Source: Halomonas halophila
GTDB lineage: Bacteria; Pseudomonadota; Gammaproteobacteria; Pseudomonadales; Halomonadaceae
Direction of reading: 5' to 3'
Length of the DNA: 64,000 bases
Assembly (NCBI RefSeq): GCF_030406665.1
Contig: NZ_CP129121.1
Span: 2,604,001-2,668,000, forward strand
The position numbers and the translations under genes are program-made. Within the stretch, counting starts at the first letter, position 1. Each line of letters starts with the position of its first letter. The notes under the pieces were generated by a model. It was not told the origin of the DNA, did not search any database, and saw only the letters and a list, made by a program, of their open reading frames with translations. Shown here piece by piece: positions 35,364-44,008 of the stretch.

Positions 35364-35400
35364 CCAAGACGATGCCCATGCCGTTTCGGCATCGCCTTGG
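35364..35400 (-). terminator. Probable terminator of the prp operon
   Basis: On the minus strand CCAAGGCGATGCC pairs with GGCATCGTCTTGG (one G-T pair) about 10 bp beyond the prpF stop; a smaller alternative hairpin ATGCCG/CGGCAT nests inside. No long T-run directly follows. Confidence 0.6.
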
Positions 35401-35409
35401 CTCACCGCT

Positions 35410-36579
35410 CTAGAAGCTATCCTCTGGCACTCGAACGAATCCTTCCATCAGCACGCGCGCGCTGCGGCTCATGGTGGCCTTGAGCGCCGTCCAGCCACTG
35501 CCCGCCTGACGTGCCTCGGCGCCCACCCGCAGCGTGCCGGAGGGATGGCCGAAGCATACCGAGGTACGCTCGCCGCCGCCGGCGGCGAGATTCACCAGGG
35601 TGCCCGGCACCGCCGCCGCACTGGCGATGGCCACCGCGGCGGTCCCCATCATGGCGTGATGCAGCTTGCCCATGGACATCGCCCGCACCAGCAGGTCGAT
35701 ATCCTCCGCGGATACGGCCTTGCCGCTGGAGGCGACATAGTCGGCCGGCGGCGCCACGAAGGCCACCTTGGGCGTATGCTGACGCTGCGCCGCTTCCTCG
35801 GGCCGGGCGATCAGCCCCATGCGCAACGCGCCCTGGGTGCGGATCGCCTCGAGGCGCGCCAGCGCCTCGGCGTCATTGTTGATCGCCTCCTGCAGCTCGG
35901 TGCCGGTATAGCCGATGGCCGCCGCCTCGACGAAGACGGTAGGAATGCCGGCGTCGATCAGGGTCGCTTGCAACGTGCCGATACCCGGCACCTCGAGCTC
36001 GTCGACCACGTTGCCGGTGGGAAACATGGCGCCCTCCCCGTCCGCGGGATCCATGAAGTCCACCGCCACCTCGGCGGCCGGGAAGGTGACGCCATCGAGT
36101 TCGAAGTCGCCGGTCTCCTGGACCTCGCCGCCCCGCATCGGCACGTGGCCAACGAGGGTCTTGCCGATGTTGGCCTGCCAGATGCGCACCTCGGCGATGC
36201 CGTCTCGCGGCAGGCGCTCGGGATCGACCAGGCCACTGGCGATGGCGAAGGACCCCACGGCCGACGAGAGATTGCCGCAGTTGCCACTCCAGTCGACGAA
36301 GGGCGCGTCGATGGACACCTGGCCGAACAGGTAGTCGACGTCGTGATCGGGACGCTCGCTCTTCGACAGGATCACCGTCTTGCTGGTGCTCGAGGTCGCC
36401 CCGCCCATGCCGTCGATCTGCTTGCCATAGGGATCGGGGCTGCCGATCACGCGCAGCAGCAGCGCATCGCGTGCCACTCCGGGCACTCGAGCGGCCTCGG
36501 GCAGGTCGTCCAGGCGGAAGAACACGCCCTTGCTGGTGCCGCCACGCATATAGGTGGCGGGAATGCGAATCTGGGTCAT
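35410..36579 (-). CDS. prpF: 2-methylaconitate cis-trans isomerase
   Basis: 389 residues of the DAP-epimerase-like PrpF fold: start IRIPATYMRGGTSKGVFFRLDDLP, the Cys-containing SGNCGNLSSAVGSFA and C-terminal SMGKLHHAMMGTAAVAIASAA. PrpF converts the AcnD product trans-2-methylaconitate to the cis form for aconitase. It overlaps the acnD stop by 4 bp (ATGA), a strictly coupled pair; AcnD needs PrpF to function. Confidence 0.95.
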   Translation of the reverse strand: MTQIRIPATYMRGGTSKGVFFRLDDLPEAARVPGVARDALLLRVIGSPDPYGKQIDGMGGATSSTSKTVILSKSERPDHDVDYLFGQVSIDAPFVDWSGNCGNLSSAVGSFAIASGLVDPERLPRDGIAEVRIWQANIGKTLVGHVPMRGGEVQETGDFELDGVTFPAAEVAVDFMDPADGEGAMFPTGNVVDELEVPGIGTLQATLIDAGIPTVFVEAAAIGYTGTELQEAINNDAEALARLEAIRTQGALRMGLIARPEEAAQRQHTPKVAFVAPPADYVASSGKAVSAEDIDLLVRAMSMGKLHHAMMGTAAVAIASAAAVPGTLVNLAAGGGERTSVCFGHPSGTLRVGAEARQAGSGWTALKATMSRSARVLMEGFVRVPEDSF

Positions 36580-39212
36580 GCGTGGGTCGCCTCCTCGCTC
36601 TCTTCCCCTTCCAGGAAGTCCTCGGCGAAGCGCTGCAGCACGCCGCCAGCCTTGTAAATGGAGACTTCCTCGGCGGTATCCAGGCGGCAGATCACCGGCA
36701 CGCGCTCGCTCTCTTCCGTACGCTCGCCAGCGGCACGATGAATCACCAGCGTCAGCGTCGCGCCCGGCGCGGGTTCGCCCTCCACGTCATAGGTCTCGGT
36801 GCCGTCGAGCGACAGCGTATGACGGGTGGTGCCGGGCTCGAACTGCAGCGGCATCACGCCCATGCCGATGAGATTGGTGCGGTGAATGCGCTCGAAGCCC
36901 TCGGCGACGATCGCCTCCACGCCGGCGAGCGCCACGCCCTTGGCCGCCCAGTCCCGCGACGAGCCCTGGCCATAGTCGGCGCCGGCGATGATGATCAGCG
37001 GCTGGCGACGTGCCATGTAGGCCTCGATGGCCTCCCACATGCGGGTGACCTTCCCTTCCGGCTCGATCCGCGCCAGCGAGCCCTGGATCACCTCGCCCGC
37101 TTCGTCGCGCACCATCTCGTTGAACAGCTTGGGATTCGCCAGCGTCGCACGTTGGGCGGTGAGATGGTCACCGCGGTGGGTGGCGTAGGAATTGAAGTCC
37201 TCTTCCGGCAGGCCCATCTTCGTCAGGTACTCGCCGGCGGCGCTGTCGGCCATGATGGCGTTGGACGGCGACAGATGATCGGTGGTGATGTTGTCCGGCA
37301 GTATCGCCAGCGGCCGCATGCCCTTGAGCCCACGCTCGGCCGCCATGGTGCCTTCCCAGTAGGGCGGCCGGCGGATATAGGTACTCTGCGGGCGCCAGTC
37401 ATAGAGCGGGCTCTCGGCGGCTTCCACCGCGTCGAGATCGAACATCGGGATATAGACCTCGCGGAACTGCTCCGGCTTGACGTACTCGCCGACGATGGCG
37501 TCGATCTCCTCGTCCGAGGGCCACAGGTCCTTGAGGGTGATCGGCTGGCCGTCGGGATCGAAGCCCAGCGCGTCCTGCTCGATATCGAAGCGCACCGTCC
37601 CGGCGATGGCGTAGGCCACCACCAGCGGCGGCGAGGCCAGGAAGGCCTGCTTGGCATAGGGATGAATGCGCCCGTCGAAGTTGCGGTTGCCGGACAGCAC
37701 GGCGGTGGAATAGAGATCGCGGTCGATGATCTCCTGCTGGATCTTCGGGTCCAGGGCCCCGGACATGCCGTTACAGGTGGTGCAGGCGTAGGCGACGATG
37801 CCGAAGCCGAGCCTCTCCAGCTCGGGCAGCAGACCGGCCTCTTCCAGGTAGAGGCGCGCGACCTTGGACCCCGGCGCAAAGGACGACTTCACCCAGGGCT
37901 TGCGCACGAGGCCCAGCGCGTTGGCCTTCTTCGCCAGCAGGCCGGCGGCCACCACGTTGCGCGGATTCGACGTGTTGGTGCAGCTGGTGATGGCGGCGAT
38001 GATCACCGCGCCATCGGGCATCTTGCCCTCCTTCTCCTCTTCCTGTGCCTTGTCGTAGTCGACGGCGATGCCGCGGTCGTGCAGCGCGCTGGTCGGCAGG
38101 CGACGGTGCGGATTGGAGGGACCTGCCAGGTTGCGCTCCACGCCGGAGAGGTCGAACTCCAGCACCCGCTCGTACTCGGCGCCGGCCAGGTCATCGGCCC
38201 ACAGGCCGGCGGTCCTGGCGTACTGCTCGACCAGCGCCACCTGCTCCGGCTCGCGGCCGGTCAGCCTGAGATAGTCGAGGGTCTGGTCGTCGATGTAGAA
38301 CATCGCCGCCGAGGCCCCGTATTCCGGCGTCATGTTGGAGATGGTGGCACGGTCGCCGATGGTCAGGCTCGCCGCGCCCTCACCGAAGAACTCCAGATAG
38401 GCCCCCACCACCCGCTCGTTGCGCAGGAACTCGGTGATCGCCAGCACGATGTCGGTGGCGGTGATGCCGGGCTTGCGCTGGCCGGTCAGCCGCACGCCGA
38501 CGATATCGGGCAGGCGCATCATCGAGGGGCGACCCAACATGACGGTCTCGGCCTCGAGGCCGCCGACGCCGATGGCGATCACCCCCAGGCAGTCGATGTG
38601 CGGGGTGTGACTGTCGGTGCCGACGCAGGTATCCGGGAAGGCCACGCCGTCGCGTGCCTGTACCACCGGCGACATCTTCTCCAGGTTGATCTGGTGCATG
38701 ATGCCGTTGCCGGCGGGGATAACGTCGACGTTCTCGAAGGCGGTGCGCGTCCAGTCGATGAAGTCGAAGCGATCCTCGTTGCGGCGATCCTCCACCGCCC
38801 GGTTCTGCTCGAAGGCATCCTTCTCGAAGCCGGCATGCTCCACGGCCAGGGAATGGTCGACGATCAGCTGGGTCGGCACCACCGGATTGACCTTGGCCGG
38901 GTCGCCGCCGCGCTCGGCGATGGCGTCACGCAGCCCGGCCAGGTCGACCAGCGCCGTCTGGCCGAGGATGTCGTGACAGACCACCCGGGCCGGGTACCAG
39001 GGAAAGTCCAGGTCGCGCTTGCCGTCGATGATCTGCTCGAGGGCGGCGTCGCGCAGGCCCGGCTCGCAGCGGCGCACCAGCTGCTCGGTCAGCACCCGGG
39101 CGGTGTAGGTCAGGGTGTCATAGGCGCCGGGGCGAATCGTCTCGACCGCCTCGCGGGTATCGAAGTAGTCCAGCCCGGTGCCGGGCAGGGGCTTGCGGTA
39201 ATCGGTATTCAT
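36576..39212 (-). CDS. acnD: Fe/S-dependent 2-methylcitrate dehydratase
   Basis: 878 residues of the aconitase superfamily, domains 1-3 (about 1-530) and swivel domain 4 (about 690-850). Cluster cysteines are C411 (ITSCTNTSNP), C477 and C480 (YACTTCNGMSG). Sequence features such as PAGNGIMHQINLEKMSPVV and TCVGTDSHTPH are typical. It dehydrates 2-methylcitrate in the PrpD-independent version of the pathway. The start is the ATG giving MNTDYRKPLPGTGLDYFDTR; upstream residues in frame have no similarity. A palindromic repeat separates it from prpC. Confidence 0.95.
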   Translation of the reverse strand: MNTDYRKPLPGTGLDYFDTREAVETIRPGAYDTLTYTARVLTEQLVRRCEPGLRDAALEQIIDGKRDLDFPWYPARVVCHDILGQTALVDLAGLRDAIAERGGDPAKVNPVVPTQLIVDHSLAVEHAGFEKDAFEQNRAVEDRRNEDRFDFIDWTRTAFENVDVIPAGNGIMHQINLEKMSPVVQARDGVAFPDTCVGTDSHTPHIDCLGVIAIGVGGLEAETVMLGRPSMMRLPDIVGVRLTGQRKPGITATDIVLAITEFLRNERVVGAYLEFFGEGAASLTIGDRATISNMTPEYGASAAMFYIDDQTLDYLRLTGREPEQVALVEQYARTAGLWADDLAGAEYERVLEFDLSGVERNLAGPSNPHRRLPTSALHDRGIAVDYDKAQEEEKEGKMPDGAVIIAAITSCTNTSNPRNVVAAGLLAKKANALGLVRKPWVKSSFAPGSKVARLYLEEAGLLPELERLGFGIVAYACTTCNGMSGALDPKIQQEIIDRDLYSTAVLSGNRNFDGRIHPYAKQAFLASPPLVVAYAIAGTVRFDIEQDALGFDPDGQPITLKDLWPSDEEIDAIVGEYVKPEQFREVYIPMFDLDAVEAAESPLYDWRPQSTYIRRPPYWEGTMAAERGLKGMRPLAILPDNITTDHLSPSNAIMADSAAGEYLTKMGLPEEDFNSYATHRGDHLTAQRATLANPKLFNEMVRDEAGEVIQGSLARIEPEGKVTRMWEAIEAYMARRQPLIIIAGADYGQGSSRDWAAKGVALAGVEAIVAEGFERIHRTNLIGMGVMPLQFEPGTTRHTLSLDGTETYDVEGEPAPGATLTLVIHRAAGERTEESERVPVICRLDTAEEVSIYKAGGVLQRFAEDFLEGEESEEATHA

Positions 39213-39273
39213 GGCGTGGCCACCCTCGGATCGGGTCGTGGACAGGAAAAGGCGCGCCGGAAGCAGCAGTGAA

Positions 39274-39370
39274 GCCGGGGACAAGGCGAAGCGAGGGTCC
39301 TACGCCATGGATGGCGTCGGTAGCGCCCAGGGATGGGTTCACAGCGCCCTCGCGCAGACTTGTCCCCGGC
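39274..39370. repeat. Palindromic intergenic repeat between acnD and prpC
   Basis: Arms of about 24 bp, GCCGGGGACAAG...GCGAGGG on the left and CCCTCGC...CTTGTCCCCGGC on the right, enclose an inner palindrome ACGCCATGGATGGCGT. The form (about 100 bp, nested inverted repeats, no ORF) is that of a dispersed REP/BIME-like or MITE-like element. It lies inside the prp operon and would fold in the mRNA. Confidence 0.75.
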
Positions 39371-39400
39371 GAAGCTCATGCCGGGCATCGAACTGGAGCG

Positions 39401-40528
39401 TCAGTCTCGCTCCTCGATCGGCACCCACTCGCTGTCTTCCGGCCCGGTGTAGTCGGCGCTCGGGCGGATGATGCGGTTGTTCTCGCGCTGCTCGAAGACG
39501 TGGGCACACCAGCCGGTCACCCGCGAGCAGACGAAGATCGGGGTGAACAGCTTGGTGGGGATGTCCATGAAGTGATAGGCGCTGGCGTGGAAGAAGTCGG
39601 CGTTGCAGAACAGCTTCTTCTCGCGCCACATCACCGCCTCGACGCGCTCGGAGACCGGATAGAGCACGCTGTCGCCCACGTCCTCGGCCAGCTGCTTCGA
39701 CCATTTCTTGATGATGGCGTTGCGCGGGTCGGACTCGCGGTAGATGGCATGCCCGAAACCCATGATCTTGTCCTTCCGCTCCAGCATGCCGAGGATCTCG
39801 CGCTCGGCCTCCTCCGGCGACTGCCAGTGCTCGATCATTGCCATGGCGGCCTCGTTGGCGCCGCCGTGCAGCGGGCCGCGCAGCGAACCGATGGCCCCGG
39901 TCACGCAGGAATGCATGTCAGAGAGCGTCGAGGCGCAGACCCGCGCGGTGAAGGTCGAGGCATTGAACTCGTGCTCGGCATAGAGGATCAGCGAGACGTT
40001 CATCACCCGGGCGTGCAGCTCGGAGGCCGGCTCGCCGCGCAGCAGGTGCAGGAAGTGCCCGCCCACGGACGCGTCGTCGGTCTCGGTCTCGATACGCACG
40101 CCGTCGTGGCTGAAGCGATACCAGTAGCAGATGATCGAGGGCAGGGCCGCCAGCAGGCGGTCGGCGACGTCCTGCTGCTGGTCGAAGCTCTCCTCGGTCT
40201 CGAGGTTGCCGAGCATGGAGGCGCCGGTGCGCATCACGTCCATGGGGTGGGCGTCGGCCGGAATCTGCTCGAGCACGGTCTTCAGCGCCGGCGGCAGGCC
40301 GCGCAGGCCCTTGAGCTTGGCGATGTAGCCGTCAAGCTCGGCCCGGTTCGGCAACTTGCCCTTGAGCAGCAGGTAGGCCACTTCCTCGAAGCGTGCCTTG
40401 TCGGCGAGCTCGCTGATGTCGAAGCCACGATAGGTCAGGCCGGCACCGCTCTTGCCGACGGTGCACAGGGCGGTGGAGCCGGCGCTCTGGCCGCGCAGGC
40501 CGGCGCCGCCGATCGGTTTGTCTGCCAT
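39401..40528 (-). CDS. prpC: 2-methylcitrate synthase
   Basis: 375 residues of the citrate synthase family, short form typical of PrpC. Catalytic His in SVGGHFLHLLRG-type and GPLHGGANEAAM stretches, and GFGHAIYRESDPRNAIIKKW and SAYHFMDIPTKLFTPIFVCSR carrying the later catalytic His/Asp. Condenses propionyl-CoA with oxaloacetate. GAGGAGAG precedes the ATG; the longer frame is unsupported. Second enzyme gene of the operon, after prpB. Confidence 0.96.
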   Translation of the reverse strand: MADKPIGGAGLRGQSAGSTALCTVGKSGAGLTYRGFDISELADKARFEEVAYLLLKGKLPNRAELDGYIAKLKGLRGLPPALKTVLEQIPADAHPMDVMRTGASMLGNLETEESFDQQQDVADRLLAALPSIICYWYRFSHDGVRIETETDDASVGGHFLHLLRGEPASELHARVMNVSLILYAEHEFNASTFTARVCASTLSDMHSCVTGAIGSLRGPLHGGANEAAMAMIEHWQSPEEAEREILGMLERKDKIMGFGHAIYRESDPRNAIIKKWSKQLAEDVGDSVLYPVSERVEAVMWREKKLFCNADFFHASAYHFMDIPTKLFTPIFVCSRVTGWCAHVFEQRENNRIIRPSADYTGPEDSEWVPIEERD

Positions 40529-40613
40529 GGTGTCTCTCCTCTTGCTGCGTAAGCTTGGCGTGGTCTTGTTGTTCGAAGTCGGCTCAAGAGACGCGGACGC
40601 GCCCTCGCCCCTG

Positions 40614-41516
40614 CTATGCCGAGTCGTTCTCTGCAGACGCGTTCTCTGCAAACAGGGCATCGAGCTTGCGCTCGAAGTCGTGGTAATTGAGGAAATCGTA
40701 GAGCTCCTCGCGGGTCTGCATCTGGTCCACCACGTCGCGCTGATGGCCCTGTTCGTGAATGCTCTGATAGACCCTGAGCGCCGCGGCGTTCATGGCGCGG
40801 AAGGCCGACAGCGGATAGAGCACCATGCGACAGCCGACCTCGGCGAGCTCCTGCTGGCTGAACAGCGGGGTGGCGCCGAATTCGGTGATGTTGGCCAGTA
40901 TCGGCGCGTCGAGGCGCTCGCAGAAGGCGCGGTAATCGTCCAGCGTGTGCACGGCCTCGGCGAAGATGGCGTCGGCGCCGGCCTCCAGACAGGCGTTGGC
41001 ACGCTCGATGGCGGCCTCCAGCCCTTCCTTCTGGAAGGCGTCAGTGCGGGCGATCAGGTAGAAGTCCGGATCGAGGCGCGCGTCGGCGGCGGCCTTGATA
41101 CGGTCGACCATCTCCTGCTGGGAGACGATGGCCTTGTTGGGCCGGTGCCCGCAACGCTTCTGGGCCACCTGATCCTCCAGATGCACGGCGGCGACGCCGG
41201 CACGCTGCATCTCCTTGACCGTACGGGCGATGTTGAAGGCCCCGCCCCAGCCGGTATCGATGTCCACCAGCAGCGGCCGATCGGTGGCGCCGCAGATGCG
41301 GTGGGCGTCCTCGACCACGTCGTTCATGGTGGTCATGCCGAGATCCGGCAGGCCGAAGGAGGCGTTGGCCACGCCGCCGCCGGACAGGTAGATCGCCGGA
41401 TGGCCGACGCGTTCGGCCATCATCGCGGTGTAGGCATTGACGGTGCCGACGATCGGCAGCGGCCGACTGGCCTCGAGGGCGGCGCGGAAACGGGCGCCGG
41501 GCGTCGCTTGTGTCAT
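40614..41516 (-). CDS. prpB: 2-methylisocitrate lyase
   Basis: 300 residues of the isocitrate lyase/PEP mutase family. Signature KRCGH is in EDQVAQKRCGHRPNKAIV; metal ligands in LLVDIDTGWGG and ARTDAFQKEG. Splits 2-methylisocitrate to pyruvate and succinate, the last step of the pathway. Its ATG overlaps the stop of the GntR gene by 4 bp, so regulator and enzymes are one transcription unit. Confidence 0.96.
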   Translation of the reverse strand: MTQATPGARFRAALEASRPLPIVGTVNAYTAMMAERVGHPAIYLSGGGVANASFGLPDLGMTTMNDVVEDAHRICGATDRPLLVDIDTGWGGAFNIARTVKEMQRAGVAAVHLEDQVAQKRCGHRPNKAIVSQQEMVDRIKAAADARLDPDFYLIARTDAFQKEGLEAAIERANACLEAGADAIFAEAVHTLDDYRAFCERLDAPILANITEFGATPLFSQQELAEVGCRMVLYPLSAFRAMNAAALRVYQSIHEQGHQRDVVDQMQTREELYDFLNYHDFERKLDALFAENASAENDSA

Positions 41517-42256
41517 GGGTTTCTCCGGTCGGTGGCGGCGGCCTGGGAAGCGGCCGACTGTTCCTGTTCGAGGACGGCGGCGTAGCGCTCGACGACGTTC
41601 TCCCGCGAGGCGCTGACGTGGCGCCGCATCAACAGCTCGGCGAGCTCGGCGTCGCCGGCCTCGATGGCATCGACGATGCGGTGGTGCTCGACGAAGGCCC
41701 GCTGTGGACGCGAGCCGCTGGCGCTGAACTGGGTGCGATACAGCCGCACCAGGTAGTAGAGGTCATCGCACAGCATGCCCATCAGCATCCTGTTGTGGCT
41801 GCCCTGAACGATGCGGTAGTGGAAGTCCAGATCGCCCTCGCGCTGGTAGTAGGCCTCGCCGCGGCTCAGGTCGCTCTGGCGCTCGTGAAGCGCCAGCACC
41901 TCGCGCAGCCCGGCGATCTCCTCGGGCGTCATGTGTTCGGCGGCGATCCGCGCCGCCATGCTCTCCAGCGCCTCGCGCACGTCGAACAACTCGAGCAGTT
42001 CCTGGATGGAGAGCTTCACCACCCGAGCCCCTACATGCGGGACCCGCTCGATCAGGCGGTGCGCCTCGAGGCGACGCATCGCCTCGCGCAGCGGCCCGCG
42101 GGAGATGCCATAGGCCCGCGACAGTCCCGGCTCGGTAATCTTGCTGCCGGGCGGCAGCTCGCCACGCACGATGGCATCCTGCAACTGCTGGAAGACCCGC
42201 TCCGCCAGGGTGCGGACCTCGGGAACGTTGGCCGGTGATGTCTGGGCGTTGGTCAT
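41513..42256 (-). CDS. prpR: GntR-family (FCD domain) regulator of the prp operon
   Basis: 247 residues: N-terminal winged HTH (LSRAYGISRGPLREAMRRLEAHRLI, about 45-70) and FCD domain with the metal/ligand residues (DLDFHYRIVQGSHN; VEHHRIVDAIEAGD). First gene of the methylcitrate operon. The ATG at MTNAQTSPAN was chosen; an in-frame TTG 15 bp upstream is possible but lies inside the operator. A perfect palindrome immediately upstream suggests autoregulation, with 2-methylcitrate a likely effector by analogy to other PrpR GntR proteins. The symbol is used by function only; it is unrelated to the sigma-54-dependent PrpR. Confidence 0.9.
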   Translation of the reverse strand: MTNAQTSPANVPEVRTLAERVFQQLQDAIVRGELPPGSKITEPGLSRAYGISRGPLREAMRRLEAHRLIERVPHVGARVVKLSIQELLELFDVREALESMAARIAAEHMTPEEIAGLREVLALHERQSDLSRGEAYYQREGDLDFHYRIVQGSHNRMLMGMLCDDLYYLVRLYRTQFSASGSRPQRAFVEHHRIVDAIEAGDAELAELLMRRHVSASRENVVERYAAVLEQEQSAASQAAATDRRNP

Positions 42257-42260
42257 GGTA

Positions 42261-42272
42261 ATTGTCGACAAT
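42261..42272. promoter_or_regulatory. Operator 1 of the prp operon
   Basis: ATTGTCGACAAT is a perfect 12-bp palindrome 5 bp before the gntR start codon and just downstream of the predicted transcription start, where a bound dimer would block transcription. The TTGTnnACAA core is shared with operator 2. Confidence 0.75.
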
Positions 42273-42286
42273 CAAGGGGTGTAAGC

Positions 42287-42315
42287 ACTCTAGCCAGTGC
42301 CGTCTCAGGGGTCAA
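42287..42315 (-). promoter_or_regulatory. Predicted promoter of the prp operon
   Basis: Minus-strand TTGACC, 17-nt spacer, TAGAGT. The transcription start would fall near 42280, placing operator 1 at about +8 to +19. Confidence 0.6.
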
Positions 42316-42345
42316 TACGCCTCATGATCGCACTTATCCCCCTTT

Positions 42346-42359
42346 GGTTGTAAACAACC
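42346..42359. promoter_or_regulatory. Operator 2 between prpR and pabB
   Basis: GGTTGTAAACAACC has 6-bp arms and the same TTGTnnACAA core as operator 1, with centres 86 bp apart. It sits upstream of the prp promoter and before pabB. Confidence 0.55.
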
Positions 42360-42481
42360 TGACGGAACGCCCCGTCGAGCGGCGGCCTCCACGGCGCCCC
42401 GTCGACGCTCGGCCGCGCGGTGACGGGACAAAGCCCTTCTTGGCGCCTAGAATGTGCCGCCTGACGAGGGAAACCGCATCG

Positions 42482-43837
42482 ATGACATCACCACTCGAGA
42501 TCACCCCCTACCCCTATCGGGACTCGCCCCTGGACGCCTTCGCCGCCCTGCGCCACCGGCCCCACGCCGTGCTGCTCGACAGTGGCCGTCCGGCCGCACC
42601 GGGCGGCCGCTACGACATCCTCTCCTGCGACCCGCTTAGCGTACTGGAGGTCGACGCCGAGGGCCGCAGCCACGTCGATGATGCGCCCGCGGACCTGTCG
42701 CCCTTCGAGGCCCAGCGCGCGCTGCTCGAGCGGCTGCCCCGGGACGTGCCCGACAGCGAGCTGCCCTTCCTCGGCGGACTGATCGGTTATTGGAGCTACG
42801 ACCTCGGCCGCTGCCTGGAGCCGATTCCCGGCCGCGCCCAGCCCGCGGCCGAGCTGCCGGCGGCTCGGGTCGGCCTCTACGACTGGGCGCTGATCCAGGA
42901 TCACGAGCGCTGCGAGGCCTGGCTGGTCGCCACGCCGGAACGCCGCGCCCAGGCGCTGGGCTGGCTCGACGCGACGGCCGAGCGCCAGGATGACGACGCG
43001 TTCCGCCTGACCGGCGACTTCACGGCGGCGATGAGCCGGGACGACTATCTGGCACGCTTCGATGCCGTGCAGCGCTACATCCGCGCCGGCGACTGCTACC
43101 AGATCAACCTCGCCCAACGACTCAGCGCGCCCTACGAAGGCGACCTGTGGACGGCCTATCGCCGCCTGCGTCGGGCCACGCCCACGCCCTTCTCCGGCTT
43201 CCTCGAATGGGGAGAGCAGGCGATCCTGTCGATGTCGCCTGAGCGCTTCCTGCACTGCGCCGAGGGCCGAGTGGAAACGCGCCCGATCAAGGGCACCCGG
43301 CCGCGCGGCGCCACGCCGGAAGAGGACCGCCGTCTGGCGGAGGAACTCACGACGAGCGTCAAGGATCGCGCCGAGAACGTGATGATCGTCGACCTGCTGC
43401 GCAACGACCTGGGACGGGTATGCCGCCCCGGCACGGTGCGAGTGCCCCAGCTGTGCGGGCTGGAAAGCTATGCCAACGTCCATCACCTGGTCAGCGTGGT
43501 GATCGGCGAGCTGGCCGAGCAGCACTCGCCCCTGGCGCTGCTGGCCGCCGCCTTCCCCGGCGGCTCGATCACCGGCGCCCCCAAGGTACGCGCCATGCAG
43601 ATCATCGACGAGCTGGAGCCCTCGGCGCGCAGCGCCTACTGCGGCAGCCTCGGCTACGTCGACGTGCGCGGCCACATGGACACCTCCATCGCCATCCGCA
43701 CCGCCGTGGCCGACCGCGGCCGGCTGCACCTGTGGGGCGGCGGCGGCCTGGTGGCGGACTCCGAGGGCGAGGCGGAATACACCGAGACCCTGGACAAGAT
43801 CCGCCACCTGATGGCGGCGCTGAGCGATCCGGCCTGA
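42482..43837 (+). CDS. pabB: Aminodeoxychorismate synthase component I
   Basis: 451 residues of the chorismate-binding family: YIRAGDCYQINLAQRLSAPYEGD, the substrate-binding IKGTRPRGATPEEDRRLAEEL and DLLRNDLGRVC, and the C-terminal PGGSITGAPKVRAMQIIDELEP. PIKGTRPR with Lys (rather than the Ala of TrpE, PIAGTR) is the PabB-type active site, which distinguishes it from trpE in this same window (RPIAGTRVRG). Makes 4-amino-4-deoxychorismate for folate. The ATG after GAGGG was chosen. Divergent from the prp operon. Confidence 0.94.
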   Translation: MTSPLEITPYPYRDSPLDAFAALRHRPHAVLLDSGRPAAPGGRYDILSCDPLSVLEVDAEGRSHVDDAPADLSPFEAQRALLERLPRDVPDSELPFLGGLIGYWSYDLGRCLEPIPGRAQPAAELPAARVGLYDWALIQDHERCEAWLVATPERRAQALGWLDATAERQDDDAFRLTGDFTAAMSRDDYLARFDAVQRYIRAGDCYQINLAQRLSAPYEGDLWTAYRRLRRATPTPFSGFLEWGEQAILSMSPERFLHCAEGRVETRPIKGTRPRGATPEEDRRLAEELTTSVKDRAENVMIVDLLRNDLGRVCRPGTVRVPQLCGLESYANVHHLVSVVIGELAEQHSPLALLAAAFPGGSITGAPKVRAMQIIDELEPSARSAYCGSLGYVDVRGHMDTSIAIRTAVADRGRLHLWGGGGLVADSEGEAEYTETLDKIRHLMAALSDPA

Positions 43838-43887
43838 CCGCGCCCGGACACTCCGCGGCCACGCCGGTCAAACAGTCCGCCATGGAA

Positions 43888-43913
43888 TAAGAAAAACACG
43901 CTTTTAATTCTTA
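43888..43913. promoter_or_regulatory. AT-rich inverted repeat in cysH promoter, possible CysB site
   Basis: TAAGAA-N14-TTCTTA within an AT-rich island about 100 bp upstream of cysH. CysB-type activators bind AT-rich imperfect repeats, and cysB lies just downstream. The cysB promoter region contains a similar AATAAGAA element. Inferred. Confidence 0.45.
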
Positions 43914-44008
43914 GCGGAATAAATATCCAAGCAATCGGTATTGGGGCCGCTCATGGCGGCTCTGCTAGGGTAGCGTCATCGAGAACACCATCATTCTTGG
44001 AGGCGCTC

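Larger units (their letters stand above)
34813..35409. other. rRNA operon leader and promoter region, and prpF 3' flank
   Basis: No gene. Holds the 16S leader with boxA, two tandem minus-strand promoters for the rRNA operon, AT-rich tracts upstream of the distal promoter that may serve as UP element, and near its right end the terminator of the prp operon. Confidence 0.8.

Noticed and set aside
36471..39272. 933-codon plus-strand open frame opposite acnD
   Set aside because: Antisense shadow; the minus-strand frame carries complete aconitase motifs while this one has none.
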